Below, piece by piece: positions 8,075 to 16,449 of a DNA stretch of 64,000 bases. The stretch lies in NCBI RefSeq assembly GCF_003148565.1, contig NZ_QGGL01000005.1, positions 151,230 through 215,229 of the forward strand. The letters run 5' to 3'. Position numbers and translations under genes: made by a program. The notes under the pieces were generated by a model. That model was not told where the DNA came from. It searched no databases and worked only from the letters and a program-made list of their open reading frames with translations. Source of the stretch: Tumebacillus permanentifrigoris. Its GTDB lineage: Bacteria; Bacillota; Bacilli; Tumebacillales; Tumebacillaceae. How positions within the stretch are numbered: position 1 is the first letter of the stretch; each line of letters begins with the position of its first letter.

Positions 8075-9799
8075 CTAAAGCGAATCTGCAGAAACAAAGG
8101 CCGATTGCAACCGATCTACAGTATTCCCACGTAAAAACGTTTTGGCATAGAGAGCTTTATGGAACTCCCCAAGCATTGTGAAAAATTCGACCTTCTCCGT
8201 ATAAGAGAGTCGCGGTTCATAACGACGCTGGATCGAACTAGCCACCTCTTGGCGATACGAGGCAAAGTCAATGGTATTGCACTCGATAACGTGTGCGCGG
8301 TCTAACACCTTTGGACTAAACATATAGGTGGTTTCATCCACATTGACAGTACCGATGAAGTAGAGGTTATGCGGAATTTTGATCGACTTTGGAATTTGGT
8401 AAACACTTCCATCTTCATCAACAAAAGACAGCCCTTGTTCTACTTCCGCGTCAGCTTGATGAAGTTGAATTGCTTCTTGCTGTAAAGTACCGTCTTTGAA
8501 AAGACGGCTCTCGAGGCAGGAGAGGAAATCGGAGAAATAGTACTCTACCTTTGCCAAGTTCATCTCATCCAAGATGACAAAGAACGGGTGCTCTAGAGCT
8601 CGCTGAGCACGCAAGAGAATCTTGAGCATCTCGGACACTTGATACGTCTCTGTCAACGGGTTATATCCGCCTAATAAACCACGATGATCTAACCAATCAG
8701 GACGAACGGAGAGAAAAGCATACTGCTGTGGGACGGATGCTTGGCCCGTGTATGGTTGTACGCTAAACTCCCAATCAGTGCCATCATTTTGAATCTGAAT
8801 ATAGACAACATCATCTATTTTGAAATGGTTGGACACCCAACTTGCTAAACCTTTACGGAACCCTAGCCTCACAGTTCCACCTTGTCTCTTAATAAGCGCT
8901 TCCTCCGTTGCGTTCCCATAGCGGATCGTCACGGTCTCTCCTTCAGAAAAATCGAGTTCCAATTGCTCCAGTTGCTTGACAATTGCTGTTGGAATCATAA
9001 GGCGTGTATACGAAAAGTTATAAGGTTTAAGTTCATACTCAAAATTCAAGATACCACTACTAACTTCGTTTGGTCTTTTGGGTGTTTGCTGAGTCATGAA
9101 CTCCGCAAACAACTGTGCAATCTTGGTTTTTCCTGTACCGGAGATCCCGGACAGGATCAGGAATGGCTTGCTCATCAGCGATGTCGCAAATCGAACGATC
9201 AATTCTCGATCAAACGAGAATCCGCGGCTTTTTGTAAATTCCCAAAACTCGCTAAAAAAGTCTGTGGAGGTTTTAGATTCTGGATGACCATCATTCGGAC
9301 CGGTCGTAGTTTCAAACAACTCTTTCCATATGGGGCCGATGTTCGGTACTTTTTTAAATGCGTTTGTCCGTATTGACTCCAATCGATCTACCGAAACCTC
9401 AGCCAAAGTTTTATTTGGAAACTGTTTTTTCGTCAACGGAATTTCTTGCGTAATCACCCAATCGACCTTGCGGACATTCGGGAATTCGGGATTTCCCTCC
9501 GGCATGTACTCGTATTCCCCTGTTACCTTCCCGATTCCAACAATCGATTTGCCACCTTTGTTCGCGATGACAACATCCCCAGGCTGGATGAGATGAGTAA
9601 AACCCCAGAGGGTGAAGCTGTTGTTGATCGGGTTATGTAACACTTCATATTCTTCCTGATAATAGTCCACCAAATCTTCTTGGCTCTTATATTGTGAAAG
9701 GTCTCCCATCTGAGGCCACCCGATGAAAATTTGCCCTTTTTCGAGAGCTTCCTCCCAGTTCGAAGCATATTTACCTGGTGCAATTTTCCAAACTCTCAT
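8075..9799 (-). CDS. McrB-like AAA+ NTPase with N-terminal EVE-like domain, cut short by TAG
   Basis: The 574-residue product is the motor subunit of a type IV, modification-dependent restriction system. Residues 1-130 resemble an EVE/PUA-like modified-base reader (WKIAPGKYASNWEEA, IFIGWPQMGDL, GDVVIANKGGKSIVGIGKV). The AAA+ core shows Walker A GISGTGKTK (about 225), Walker B FFVILDEMNLAKVEYY (about 420) and GTVNVDETTYMFSPKVLDRA (about 495), equivalent to the McrB sensor region. The ATG at 9799 follows AAGGGGAG. The frame meets TAG at 8075-8077 and then continues for 129 more McrB-type codons, so as drawn the protein lacks its C-terminal helical subdomain. The McrC-like partner follows. Confidence 0.75.
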   Translation of the reverse strand: MRVWKIAPGKYASNWEEALEKGQIFIGWPQMGDLSQYKSQEDLVDYYQEEYEVLHNPINNSFTLWGFTHLIQPGDVVIANKGGKSIVGIGKVTGEYEYMPEGNPEFPNVRKVDWVITQEIPLTKKQFPNKTLAEVSVDRLESIRTNAFKKVPNIGPIWKELFETTTGPNDGHPESKTSTDFFSEFWEFTKSRGFSFDRELIVRFATSLMSKPFLILSGISGTGKTKIAQLFAEFMTQQTPKRPNEVSSGILNFEYELKPYNFSYTRLMIPTAIVKQLEQLELDFSEGETVTIRYGNATEEALIKRQGGTVRLGFRKGLASWVSNHFKIDDVVYIQIQNDGTDWEFSVQPYTGQASVPQQYAFLSVRPDWLDHRGLLGGYNPLTETYQVSEMLKILLRAQRALEHPFFVILDEMNLAKVEYYFSDFLSCLESRLFKDGTLQQEAIQLHQADAEVEQGLSFVDEDGSVYQIPKSIKIPHNLYFIGTVNVDETTYMFSPKVLDRAHVIECNTIDFASYRQEVASSIQRRYEPRLSYTEKVEFFTMLGEFHKALYAKTFLRGNTVDRLQSAFVSADSL

Positions 9800-9863
9800 C
9801 ACTAAACTCCCCTTCGTTCTTCTCAAAAACTATTATTTAGTATAAGCGATTTTATTCCTTCTC

Positions 9864-9892
9864 GTATAACTTTTTTCCAAAAACATTTTCAA
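9864..9892 (-). promoter_or_regulatory. Probable sigma-A promoter of the McrBC-like operon
   Basis: On the minus strand TTGAAA (9887-9892) and TTATAC (9864-9869) are separated by exactly 17 bases, in an A+T-rich region about 65 bases before the McrB-like start codon. Confidence 0.5.
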
Positions 9893-9913
9893 ATCATTTA
9901 TTTCTTATTTCAA

Positions 9914-9955
9914 ACAAAAAAAGCTCCCGTCTGCCAACGCAGACGAGAGCTTTTT
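9914..9955 (-). terminator. Terminator after glpD
   Basis: A 13-base stem (AGCTCCCGTCTGC at 9922-9934 pairing with 9939-9951, one mismatch) is followed on the minus strand by TTTTTTTG, starting at the glpD stop codon. Confidence 0.85.
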
Positions 9956-11637
9956 CACACCCGTACCTCTGTATGCAAAAATCCTCGTGCTTCCTCGATC
10001 GCTTCTTCCCACGCTTGCCATTGGCGCTTGCGCTCCGACTCATCCCAGCCGTGGAACTCAACCAACGCATCCAGCAACGCCGGTGCCGCTTCCAAGGCTT
10101 CCTCGGCAGCGAACAGCAGATCACCCGTGCGGCGCACCAAGAAATCGACCAGTGAGAGCGTCATCTCATGCTCCACCGAATACCGCACCTCTGCTCGGAG
10201 AATCGGCAAGCGTCCGCCGACACGTTCCGCCATCCGCCCTTGCTCCTCGATGTAACGCAGGATCGTGCGGATATTGGAACCATAACGCAACAGCAGCGCA
10301 TCGATCACATCCACCTGCAAGCAGTACTCCTCCTGCCCGATAATCTGCATCGCTTCGTAGAAGGGCTCAAACCCTTGCCCGCCGGTGGACCCGCCAGACA
10401 ACGGTGTCAGGTCGGTCGAGCATGATTTAAATGTACGTCCTTCCGCTTGAATGAGGTCTTGCGTAACACGGTCCACGATCTTTTCCGCCATCTTGCGGAA
10501 TCCGGTCAACTTGCCGCCCGCCATCGAGTAGAGCCCTGACTCGTTTTTGAAGATCTCTTCCTTGCGCGACAGTTCGGACGGCGACTTGCCGTCCTCGTGC
10601 AGCAGCGGACGCAGGCCCGCCCATGAACTTTTTACATGTTCCATGCGCAGATTGACATGCGGGAAGTTCTGATTGACCGCGCGCAGGATATATTCGGCGT
10701 CCTCGCGCGTGCAAATCGGTTTGGCAATGTCTCCCGTGTAATTGGTGTCGGTTGTGCCGATGTACACCCGCTTTCCACGCGGCACCAAGAAAATCATCCG
10801 CCCATCATCCGTGCCGGTATACACAGCGTGTTGCAGCGGCAAATCGGCTTGGTCGACGGTGAGATGCACGCCCTTGGTCAAGTGGAGCCGCTTGCCCGTC
10901 AAGGCACCATCAAAGCGGCGCACTTCATCCACCCACGGACCCGCCGCATTGACGACCACCTTCGCGGAGATCTCCAGCGTGCGCTTGCCCACCAGATCCT
11001 GTACGTGTACCCCATTGACGCGTCCGCTCTCGTCGTAACGCAATTCTGTCACTTTGGCATAGTTGGCGAGTCTTGCTCCCGATTGGCTGGCCGTTTTCAA
11101 CACTTCCATCGTCAAGCGGCTGTCGTCGGTACGGTACTCCACATAGAGCCCGCCCCCGCGCAGCCCAGCCTCGTTCAACCCCGGTTCTAGTTGGCGCGTG
11201 CGCGTTTTGGAGAGCATCCGACGGCGCTCAGCTCGCTTGACCCCCGCGAGACGGTCGTACAACCAGAGACCGACCGATGCCCCGATCTTGCTATATTCGC
11301 CACCGCGATAAATCGGCAGGAGAAGTTTCATAGGATACACGGTATGCGGGGCGAGACGGTGCAGGATGGCACGCTCGCGACCGACCTCGCGCACGAGGGC
11401 GATCTCCCCCTGTGCCAGATAGCGCAGCCCCCCGTGGATGAGTTTGGTCGAGCGGCTGGAGGTGCCGCACGCCCAGTCCCGCTGCTCCAAGACCCCGACG
11501 CGCAACCCGCGTTGCGCCGCATCCCAAGCGATGCCAGCGCCGGTGATTCCACCGCCGATCACGAGCAGATCGACGCCGTGGCTTGCCATCTCCTGCAGGT
11601 CTTGCGCTCTCGTCTGTTTGGAAAAGCCAACTTTCAT
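9955..11637 (-). CDS. glpD: Aerobic glycerol-3-phosphate dehydrogenase
   Basis: This 560-residue membrane-associated flavoprotein oxidises glycerol-3-phosphate to dihydroxyacetone phosphate and passes electrons to the quinone pool. The FAD dinucleotide fold is at the N-terminus (VIGGGITGAGIAWDAAQRG, about residues 20-38), followed by the family motif TSSRSTKLIHGGLRYL (about 58-73). GLRPLLHEDGK and the helical C-terminal domain complete the family. The ATG at 11637 follows AAAGGGG. glpK lies upstream on the same strand, separated by pepA and two unknown genes. A strong hairpin sits between the preceding gene and glpD with almost no room for another promoter, which suggests control by antitermination as GlpP does for glpD in Bacillus subtilis. 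Confidence 0.92.
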   Translation of the reverse strand: MKVGFSKQTRAQDLQEMASHGVDLLVIGGGITGAGIAWDAAQRGLRVGVLEQRDWACGTSSRSTKLIHGGLRYLAQGEIALVREVGRERAILHRLAPHTVYPMKLLLPIYRGGEYSKIGASVGLWLYDRLAGVKRAERRRMLSKTRTRQLEPGLNEAGLRGGGLYVEYRTDDSRLTMEVLKTASQSGARLANYAKVTELRYDESGRVNGVHVQDLVGKRTLEISAKVVVNAAGPWVDEVRRFDGALTGKRLHLTKGVHLTVDQADLPLQHAVYTGTDDGRMIFLVPRGKRVYIGTTDTNYTGDIAKPICTREDAEYILRAVNQNFPHVNLRMEHVKSSWAGLRPLLHEDGKSPSELSRKEEIFKNESGLYSMAGGKLTGFRKMAEKIVDRVTQDLIQAEGRTFKSCSTDLTPLSGGSTGGQGFEPFYEAMQIIGQEEYCLQVDVIDALLLRYGSNIRTILRYIEEQGRMAERVGGRLPILRAEVRYSVEHEMTLSLVDFLVRRTGDLLFAAEEALEAAPALLDALVEFHGWDESERKRQWQAWEEAIEEARGFLHTEVRV

Positions 11638-11682
11638 GAGCAAGCGACCCCTTTCTTCACAATTTTTCGACAGTAGGATATG

Positions 11683-11732
11683 AAAAAAGAACCTCTTCAG
11701 TACATTTGCAGAGTACTTGAAGAGGTTCTCAG
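11683..11732 (-). terminator. Terminator hairpin in the glpD leader, possible antitermination site
   Basis: On the minus strand AACCTCTTCAAGTAC pairs with GTACTGAAGAGGTT around a 9-base loop and is followed by CTTTTTTC. It starts 3 bases beyond the stop codon of the upstream gene. Only 45 bases separate the T-run from the glpD ATG, so glpD transcripts probably cross this element. Confidence 0.75.
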
Positions 11733-11735
11733 ATG

Positions 11736-12095
11736 TCAACGCATATCGTACCCGCTTTGCCCGAATGGTTTCGGGACGACTTGTATGCCCTCAAAGACCA
11801 GCATCCAGCCAGCCTCTGCTCGATACATGCGCATGTCCGCCTTCTCATCCATCATGAGCAAGTGGAACAAACTCATGTCGGAGCGCATATACGGGCTGAG
11901 GTGTTCGTCGTGCAGGCGGAGGTTGATCACGCGGTGCTTGTCCTGATTCTGGACCTGAATGCCATCGGCGATCGGGAAATCGGCCACCACAGCAGCCTCC
12001 AAAAACGGTTGCTTGGTGTGGGTCTTGAGGTACTCATAGAGGCTGCGGGCCGCTTTTGCCTTGCGACTCGACTCCAAAATGTACGCGTAATTCAT
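11736..12095 (-). CDS. Hypothetical protein, 119 residues
   Basis: I do not recognise this protein. It is soluble-looking, begins MNYAYILESSRKAKAARSLY and has a mixed alpha/beta character with a hydrophobic segment near the end (WMLVFEGIQVV). There is no signal peptide or membrane helix. It is co-directional with pepA and the small membrane protein upstream (31-base gap) and with glpD downstream, and a terminator hairpin starts right after its stop. It may be co-transcribed with glpD when that hairpin is read through. Confidence 0.6.
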   Translation of the reverse strand: MNYAYILESSRKAKAARSLYEYLKTHTKQPFLEAAVVADFPIADGIQVQNQDKHRVINLRLHDEHLSPYMRSDMSLFHLLMMDEKADMRMYRAEAGWMLVFEGIQVVPKPFGQSGYDMR

Positions 12096-12126
12096 ACTCT
12101 ACTCTCCCGTCAAGGGTTTTGTTCCT

Positions 12127-12414
12127 CTATTCGTCATCTTCCTCTTGGTTCTCCCACTTGCGCAATTTCTCCTGGTAGCGGATCTGACGCTTGATCTGCT
12201 CCTCAGGTGACCACAAACTGCGATCCACGGTGCCAAATGAGAGAATGAAAGGCAGGACGAGCAGGAGCCCGCCGATCCCCACCCCGAGAGCGGAGAGCAA
12301 CGCTTTCCACCAGAGAACGCCACTTCCATAGAGGATGAGGAACGTTAACGGGCAGAACACGACACAAGTCCGCCACCAAAAGCGATAATACGAGGATAGG
12401 CGATTGTTGGACAT
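12127..12414 (-). CDS. Small membrane protein with two predicted helices
   Basis: The 95-residue product has two hydrophobic segments (about residues 17-33, FCPLTFLILYGSGVL, and 37-60, LLSALGVGIGGLLLVLPFI) and a charged, Glu-rich C-terminal tail (EKLRKWENQEEDDE). It starts 17 bases after the pepA stop, so the two are probably co-transcribed. No family is recognised. Confidence 0.6.
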   Translation of the reverse strand: MSNNRLSSYYRFWWRTCVVFCPLTFLILYGSGVLWWKALLSALGVGIGGLLLVLPFILSFGTVDRSLWSPEEQIKRQIRYQEKLRKWENQEEDDE

Positions 12415-12431
12415 GTGAATGCGACTCCGAC

Positions 12432-13844
12432 TTAGCGACGAACCCAGTCAGCCAACAGGCGAGCGCCGAAACCGGTCGCGCCTTCGTTGCTGTAGGTGTG
12501 GGTGCGTGCAATGTCCATCGGGCCTGCGATGTCGAGGTGTGCCCACTTTTGCGATTCACCGACAAAACGACGCAGGAACAGAGCGGCCGTGATCGCGCCC
12601 GGACCTTCGGTGATGTTGCGGATGTCCGCAATCGGCGAGTACAGCAGTTCTTCGTAGTCGTCGAACAGCGGCAGTTCCCAGACGTTTTCGCCCGTCACTT
12701 TTGCCGCGTTCTTGATGCCTTCTACGACCGACTCTTCACCGAACAGACCTGCCAGCTTGGAGCCCAGTGCGGCTGCACATGCGCCCGTCAAGGTTGCGAT
12801 GTCCACGACGCGCTCAGCGCCGAGTTCATCGGAGAGGATCAGCGCATCAGCCAGCACGAGGCGACCTTCTGCATCGGTATTGCCGACGTGGACGGAGACA
12901 CCATTGCGGTACTCGATCACATCGCCCGGCAACAGCGCGTTGCCATCCGGCATGTTTTCAGCAGTCGCCACCAGCATGACGACGTTAACCGGAGCTTCGA
13001 GACGGGTCAAGATGTACAGCGCACCGATCACCGCTGCTGCACCGCCCATGTCCATCCGCATGTTCGAGAGGTCGCGCACGCCGACTTTCAGCGAGATGCC
13101 ACCGGTGTCAAAGGTCAGACCTTTGCCGACCAATGCGGTCAGCGGCTTGGAAGCGTCCGCTTGGTAGGTTACTTTGATCATCGCCGGCGGGTTGGTGGAG
13201 CCTTTGCCGACCGCGAGCAGCCCGTCATATTTTTTGTTGACGAGGTCGTCGCCTTTGGAGATCTCGATCGTCGTGTTCGCGGAATCCTTGAACAGGTCTG
13301 TCACATACTCGACGAGGTCATACGGACGCATCTTGTTCGACGGTTCGTTTTTCAGGTTGCGCGCGATGATCGTGCCTTCTGCGTAGACTTCGCCGCTCTT
13401 GATCGCGCCTTCGAGGCCGCTCAGGGCGCCATCGAAACCTGCGAGGGTGACGGTTTCTACAGTCAGATCTTCTTTGCTTTTCTTGTATTTATCAAAACGG
13501 TATTCACCGAGTTTGTAGCCTTCTACTGCGGTGTGCACCAGTTCTTCGGTGCTGAAGCCTGCGACGGTCGGAACCAGAGCAGTCACTTCGGTCAGACCTT
13601 CCTTCACCGCTGCACGCGCGCCAAATGCCATCGCGTCACGAAGTTTATTGAGGTGGAATTTTTTCTCCTCCCCCATACCTACGACGACAAAACGGGTGCC
13701 GTTCTGATCAAACCACACCACGTGGTCCTTTTTCTTGCCGTGGTAACCGGTCAGGTTCAAACCCAGTTGATCTACAGTTTGTCCAGCAAACACCGGCACG
13801 ATCGTGGTTCGCCCAGCGGTGAAAGACCCGAGTTGGAATTTCAT
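12432..13844 (-). CDS. pepA: Leucyl aminopeptidase, M17 family
   Basis: The 470-residue protein is a cytosolic di-metal aminopeptidase that removes N-terminal residues from peptides. The active-site elements are all present: GKGLTFDTGGISLK (metal-binding Lys and Asp, about 240-255), MRMDMGGAAAV (Asp, about 262-272) and the family signature NTDAEGRLVLADAL (about 320-333), which holds two metal ligands and the catalytic Arg. The N-terminal domain is of normal length. The ATG follows GGAGG. It is likely the first gene of a small operon with the membrane protein downstream. Confidence 0.93.
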   Translation of the reverse strand: MKFQLGSFTAGRTTIVPVFAGQTVDQLGLNLTGYHGKKKDHVVWFDQNGTRFVVVGMGEEKKFHLNKLRDAMAFGARAAVKEGLTEVTALVPTVAGFSTEELVHTAVEGYKLGEYRFDKYKKSKEDLTVETVTLAGFDGALSGLEGAIKSGEVYAEGTIIARNLKNEPSNKMRPYDLVEYVTDLFKDSANTTIEISKGDDLVNKKYDGLLAVGKGSTNPPAMIKVTYQADASKPLTALVGKGLTFDTGGISLKVGVRDLSNMRMDMGGAAAVIGALYILTRLEAPVNVVMLVATAENMPDGNALLPGDVIEYRNGVSVHVGNTDAEGRLVLADALILSDELGAERVVDIATLTGACAAALGSKLAGLFGEESVVEGIKNAAKVTGENVWELPLFDDYEELLYSPIADIRNITEGPGAITAALFLRRFVGESQKWAHLDIAGPMDIARTHTYSNEGATGFGARLLADWVRR

Positions 13845-13939
13845 GATGTCTCCTCCTTATGTATCTGAGTATCTAAACATACTCAACGTATATTTTTACC
13901 TACTATCACATTATATCGCTTTACTGCGGGAAAAACCAA

Positions 13940-15454
13940 TCAGTTTTTCTTGATCAGCCAGCCCCGCGATAGATTTGCCGCGTGCTTCCAGCCGCCATAG
14001 AGCGCCTCTCGACGCTCCTCGTCCATCTCGTGGGGGAACAGCGTGGCCTTTGTCCCGATCAGTTCGGTCAACGCTTCCAGCCCCGACCAGTACCCAACCG
14101 CCAGACCTGCCAAAAACGCCGCGCCCCGCGCCGTGCTCTCATAATGCTCGGGGCGCACGACCGTCAGCCCTAGCAAGTCCGCTTGGAACTCCATGAGGAA
14201 ACGATTCTGCACAGCGCCGCCGTCGACGAGCAAGCGCCGAACCTGCATACCCGAGTCGATCTCCATCGCCTCCAACACATCGCGGGTCTGGTAGGCGATC
14301 GCCTCCAAGCACGCCCGTGCGAGGTGCGCCCGGTTCGCCCCGCGCGTCAGCCCCCAGATCGTGCCACGCGCATACGGGTCCCAATAGGGTGCCCCCAGCC
14401 CGGTGAAGGCTGGCACCAGATACACTCCGTTCGCATCGGGAACGGAGTACGCCAGCGCTTCGGTCTCTGCCGCATCCTGAATCAGCCCGAGTTCGTCGCG
14501 CAACCACTGCACCCCGGCTCCTCCGATGAAAACAGAACCTTCCAGCGCATAGGTGACGTCAGACCCGATCTGCCAACCGATGGTGGTCAACAGCCCATGC
14601 GTCGATGCGATCGGGAGTTCCCCCGTGTTCATCAACAGGAAACAGCCCGTTCCATATGTGTTTTTGGCCATGCCCGGTTGGAAACAACCTTGCCCGAACA
14701 GCGCCGCCTGCTGGTCACCTGCGATCCCTGCCAGCGGGACTTCGGCGCCAAATACATCCGAATCGGTCACACCATAGAGATGGCTCGACGGTTGTACCTC
14801 TGGCAGCATCGCACGCGGGATGCCGAACAGCTCCAACAGTTCATCGTCCCAATCCAGCGTGTGGATGTTAAATAACATCGTGCGCGAGGCGTTGGTCACG
14901 TCTGTCAGGTGTAAGCGCTTACCGCTCAATTGGAACAACAGCCACGAATCGATGGTGCCGAGCAGCAGTTCACCGCGGCTCGCACGCTCGCGCAATTCTG
15001 GGCTCTGGTTCAGCATCCACTCCGCCTTGGTCGCGGAGAAATAGGCGTCGACGACGAGTCCGGTCTTGCGCTGAATCTGCTCGGCATGGCCTTGGCGCAC
15101 GAGTTCGTCACAGCGCTCTGCCGTCCGGCGACATTGCCAGACGATGGCCGGGCCGATCGGTTCTCCGGTGGCCCGATCCCAGATCACCGTCGTCTCGCGT
15201 TGGTTGGTGATCCCGATGGCAGCGACCTGTTCAGGTCGGATGCCGGCGTTTTTCAGACAGTCCTGCATCGCTTGTCGTTGTGTCTGCCAGATCTCCAGCG
15301 CATCATGCTCGACGTGGCCTGGTTGCGGGTAGTGCTGGTGGAACGGCAGTTGGGCGAGGCCGACCGCTTGTGCCGACTCGTCGAACAGGATCGCCCGCGA
15401 ACTGGTAGTCCCTTGGTCGAGTGCCAAGATGTAGCGTTTCTCCAAAGTGGTCAC
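13940..15454 (-). CDS. glpK: Glycerol kinase
   Basis: The product (about 504 residues) phosphorylates glycerol with ATP to give glycerol-3-phosphate, the substrate of GlpD nearby. The ASKHA nucleotide-fold start [18 protein letters not shown] is at the N-terminus, and [13 protein letters not shown] plus the FGGY-type segments are in place. The start is uncertain: ATG at 15460 touches its own GAGAGGGG, whereas GTG at 15454 is 6 bases from AGGGGA and TTG at 15445 would give the usual [15 protein letters not shown] is used here. The loop that carries the HPr-phosphorylated histidine in other Firmicutes (DYHFFG) reads DSDVFG here, so that control seems lost. Confidence 0.92.
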   Translation of the reverse strand: MTTLEKRYILALDQGTTSSRAILFDESAQAVGLAQLPFHQHYPQPGHVEHDALEIWQTQRQAMQDCLKNAGIRPEQVAAIGITNQRETTVIWDRATGEPIGPAIVWQCRRTAERCDELVRQGHAEQIQRKTGLVVDAYFSATKAEWMLNQSPELRERASRGELLLGTIDSWLLFQLSGKRLHLTDVTNASRTMLFNIHTLDWDDELLELFGIPRAMLPEVQPSSHLYGVTDSDVFGAEVPLAGIAGDQQAALFGQGCFQPGMAKNTYGTGCFLLMNTGELPIASTHGLLTTIGWQIGSDVTYALEGSVFIGGAGVQWLRDELGLIQDAAETEALAYSVPDANGVYLVPAFTGLGAPYWDPYARGTIWGLTRGANRAHLARACLEAIAYQTRDVLEAMEIDSGMQVRRLLVDGGAVQNRFLMEFQADLLGLTVVRPEHYESTARGAAFLAGLAVGYWSGLEALTELIGTKATLFPHEMDEERREALYGGWKHAANLSRGWLIKKN

Positions 15455-15481
15455 TCCCATTCCCCTCTCAACTCGGAATCG

Positions 15482-15518
15482 AAAAAAACTGTCGCAAACC
15501 GCATCCGGCTGCGACAGT
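15482..15518 (-). terminator. Terminator after the short MCP-like gene
   Basis: ACTGTCGC (15488-15495) pairs with GCGACAGT (15511-15518) and is followed on the minus strand by TTTTTTTC. Confidence 0.8.
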
Positions 15519-15541
15519 CGTCACTAGTACGTTCGTGGTGC

Positions 15542-16027
15542 TTACTTGTTGGAATCGTCAACGATGAGATTGTCCACGATGCTGTGGAACGAAGACTTCG
15601 CTTCATGCATCGCACTGACGGAGGATTGTACGGATTTGGTTTCCTCATCGACCGAATGGAACAGATCATCGGTAATGCCTTGCACGGCTTGGATGACGTT
15701 TTTAATAGAAGTGGTCGCTTCTGCAGATTGTTCCGACAGTTTGCGGACTTCGTTGGCGACGACAGAGAACCCACGGCCATGTTCGCCCGCGCGCGCCGCT
15801 TCGATCCCGGCGTTGAGCGCCAGCATCTTCGTCATCGACGCGATCCGGTTGATCGAGACAGTAATCGCATCGATCTCCTTGATCTTCTCGCTGAGATATT
15901 CCGCCAATTCCTTGGTGCGCAGCGAGGTTTCCTCGGTACGTTGAATTTCAGTGACCGCAGAGTCAATCGCTTGGATTCCGCGTTTCAAATCGATCACCAG
16001 ATCTTTTTGGTTTGCTGCAATGTTCAT
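15542..16027 (-). CDS. Short soluble MCP signalling-domain protein
   Basis: The 161-residue protein is little more than the conserved hairpin tip of a methyl-accepting chemotaxis protein: [23 protein letters not shown] and [13 protein letters not shown] are the kinase/CheW-contact region (about residues 78-115). It lacks membrane segments and any sensor domain, and has only about 70 residues of coiled coil on each side. It is monocistronic and ends in a terminator. It may be a cytoplasmic receptor that joins chemoreceptor arrays; with no ligand domain its input is unknown. Confidence 0.75.
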   Translation of the reverse strand: MNIAANQKDLVIDLKRGIQAIDSAVTEIQRTEETSLRTKELAEYLSEKIKEIDAITVSINRIASMTKMLALNAGIEAARAGEHGRGFSVVANEVRKLSEQSAEATTSIKNVIQAVQGITDDLFHSVDEETKSVQSSVSAMHEAKSSFHSIVDNLIVDDSNK

Positions 16028-16153
16028 GATTCAGCCTCGTTTCCCTCGGAATATAGGTGGTTGCTTTCTTACTTCGACAAGACCCCCGTGTTTCTCCTAC
16101 TACTTCTTAAAAAAAATATCGCTTTTAAAAATATGGCGAGTATGTGAAATCTG

Positions 16154-16183
16154 TTGCATAGCTTCGAAATATAGTGGTATCAT
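16154..16183 (+). promoter_or_regulatory. Probable promoter of the small membrane-protein gene
   Basis: TTGCAT (16154-16159) and TATCAT (16178-16183) are 18 bases apart and lie about 45 bases before the GTG start. Confidence 0.45.
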
Positions 16184-16228
16184 GACTGATGACAGAGTAT
16201 GTACTTCAGATCGTGAGGGGGGATACCC

Positions 16229-16393
16229 GTGTATCGTTATTATATGGGAATTGCAATCATGTGCGTAGTGTTCGCTGCGTTTGGCGTCCTGCTGTCTGAG
16301 CATGCGGCAGCTTATGCGACCATCATCTTTGGTTTTGCAGGTGCATTCATGGCCATCGCGTTCATCACTTCGGGCCCGGAATCCCGCTGGTAG
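16229..16393 (+). CDS. Small hydrophobic membrane protein, 54 residues
   Basis: A GTG at 16229 follows AGGGGGG with a 5-base spacer and opens a 54-codon frame. The product has two hydrophobic helices (about residues 6-22, MGIAIMCVVFAAFGVLL, and 28-46, ATIIFGFAGAFMAIAFI) with a short turn and a C-terminal SGPESRW. A recognisable promoter precedes it and a terminator follows, so it is probably a real gene. The family is not recognised. Confidence 0.65.
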   Translation: MYRYYMGIAIMCVVFAAFGVLLSEHAAAYATIIFGFAGAFMAIAFITSGPESRW

Positions 16394-16408
16394 TCCACAC
16401 ATAGTAGT

Positions 16409-16449
16409 TGAAAAATCCCTGTGACCGCTTGTCGGCACAGGGATTTTTT
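16409..16449 (+). terminator. Bidirectional terminator between the small membrane gene and the Sir2 gene
   Basis: AAAAATCCCTGTG pairs with CACAGGGATTTTTT around a 12-base loop, and either strand has a T-run. Confidence 0.85.
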
